A stretch of 5,540 nucleotides of DNA from assembly GCA_000431335.1 (NCBI GenBank), contig FR888053.1, positions 1 to 5,540 of the forward strand. Reading direction: 5' to 3'. Below the pieces are notes generated by a model that was given only the letters and a program-made list of their open reading frames with translations, had not been told where the DNA came from and did no database searches. The translations under genes were made by a program, and so were the position numbers. Numbering within the stretch: position 1 is the stretch's first letter; the number at the start of each line of letters is the position of its first letter. This document shows positions 5,326-5,540 of the stretch, piece after piece. Source of the DNA: Clostridium sp. CAG:343. Lineage in GTDB: Bacteria > Bacillota > Clostridia > TANB77 > CAG-508.

Positions 5326-5390
5326 TACAAGAAAAGAGGTTTAACTTGTATAAAAATAAACCCAAAAATAGAAAAGTGAATTATTTCACT
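5326..5390 (+). promoter_or_regulatory. Small hairpins in the rplJ-rplL gap
   Basis: Three short pairings are visible. TACAAG (5326-5331) pairs with CTTGTA (5345-5350). GGTTTA (5338-5343) pairs with TAAACC (5357-5362) and cannot coexist with the first. AGTGAA (5375-5380) pairs with TTCACT (5385-5390) around TTAT. No U-tract follows the last, so none is a clear terminator. They may affect mRNA stability or rplL translation; the role is a guess. Confidence 0.3.
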
Positions 5391-5416
5391 AATTAAATTT
5401 ATAGGAGGATTTTAAA

Positions 5417-5540
5417 ATGGAAAAAATAGAAAAAATTATTGAAGAAATAGATAGCTTAACAGTAGTTGAATTAAATGACTTAGTAAAAGCTATTGAAGAA
5501 AAATATGGAGTATCTGCAGTAGCAGCAGCTGCACCAGCTG
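5417..5540 (+). CDS. rplL: 50S ribosomal protein L7/L12, N-terminal part (cut by window end)
   Basis: The first 41 codons are visible: MEKIEKIIEEIDSL, then TVVELNDLVKAIEEKYGVSA, then VAAAAPA. This is the N-terminal dimerisation domain that binds L10 (about residues 1-32), followed by the start of the Ala/Pro hinge. The C-terminal factor-binding domain lies beyond the window. The protein is present as dimers on L10 and recruits translational GTPases. AGGAGG at 5403-5408 lies eight bases before ATG 5417. It shares the L10 leader control upstream and may use the gap hairpins for its higher stoichiometry. Confidence 0.96.
   Translation, partial: MEKIEKIIEEIDSLTVVELNDLVKAIEEKYGVSAVAAAAPA

Overview
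The window is strongly AT-rich, with A/T-ending codons throughout and a clear AGGAGG-type ribosome binding site before almost every gene. Gene order and RNA leaders are of Firmicutes type. The zinc-ribbon L33, single-span SecE and Clostridia-like flavin reductase suggest an anaerobic low-GC member of the Clostridia or a close relative. I cannot place it at genus level.

Positions 1-208 hold the 3' half of a 5S rRNA gene, so an rRNA operon ends at the left edge. A long, nearly symmetrical terminator hairpin (73-135) follows. Directly against it lies a perfect 25-bp inverted repeat (135-187) that is also a well-formed promoter: -35 TTGATT, 17-bp spacer, extended -10 TGTTATAAT. Because of the symmetry the same -35/-10 pair also exists on the minus strand.

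Positions 209-2117 hold a two-gene unit. The first gene encodes a 434-residue, very Lys/Glu-rich protein with two degenerate J-domain-like units, both lacking HPD, and an unrecognised C-terminal domain. The second encodes a flavin reductase-like FMN-binding protein. Their functional link is unknown.

Positions 2128-5540 hold the classical translation/secretion/transcription cluster rpmG-secE-nusG-rplK-rplA-rplJ-rplL, all on the plus strand, with rplL cut by the window end. It has its own consensus promoter (TTGACA-17-TGGTAAAAT) followed by a hairpin at the expected transcript start. Two internal RNA control sites can be read from base pairing. One is a candidate L1-binding element between rplK and rplA that touches the rplA ribosome binding site. 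The other is an L10 leader before rplJ, with three mutually exclusive pairings (L10-binding fold, antiterminator, terminator). These give feedback control of L11/L1 and L10/L12 supply, while SecE and NusG are co-transcribed upstream.

Most of the window is ordinary core genome. The least explained parts are the palindromic promoter, the J-like protein behind it, and an Asn/Thr/Glu-rich tail on SecE. I see no CRISPR array, insertion sequence, tRNA or defence system.
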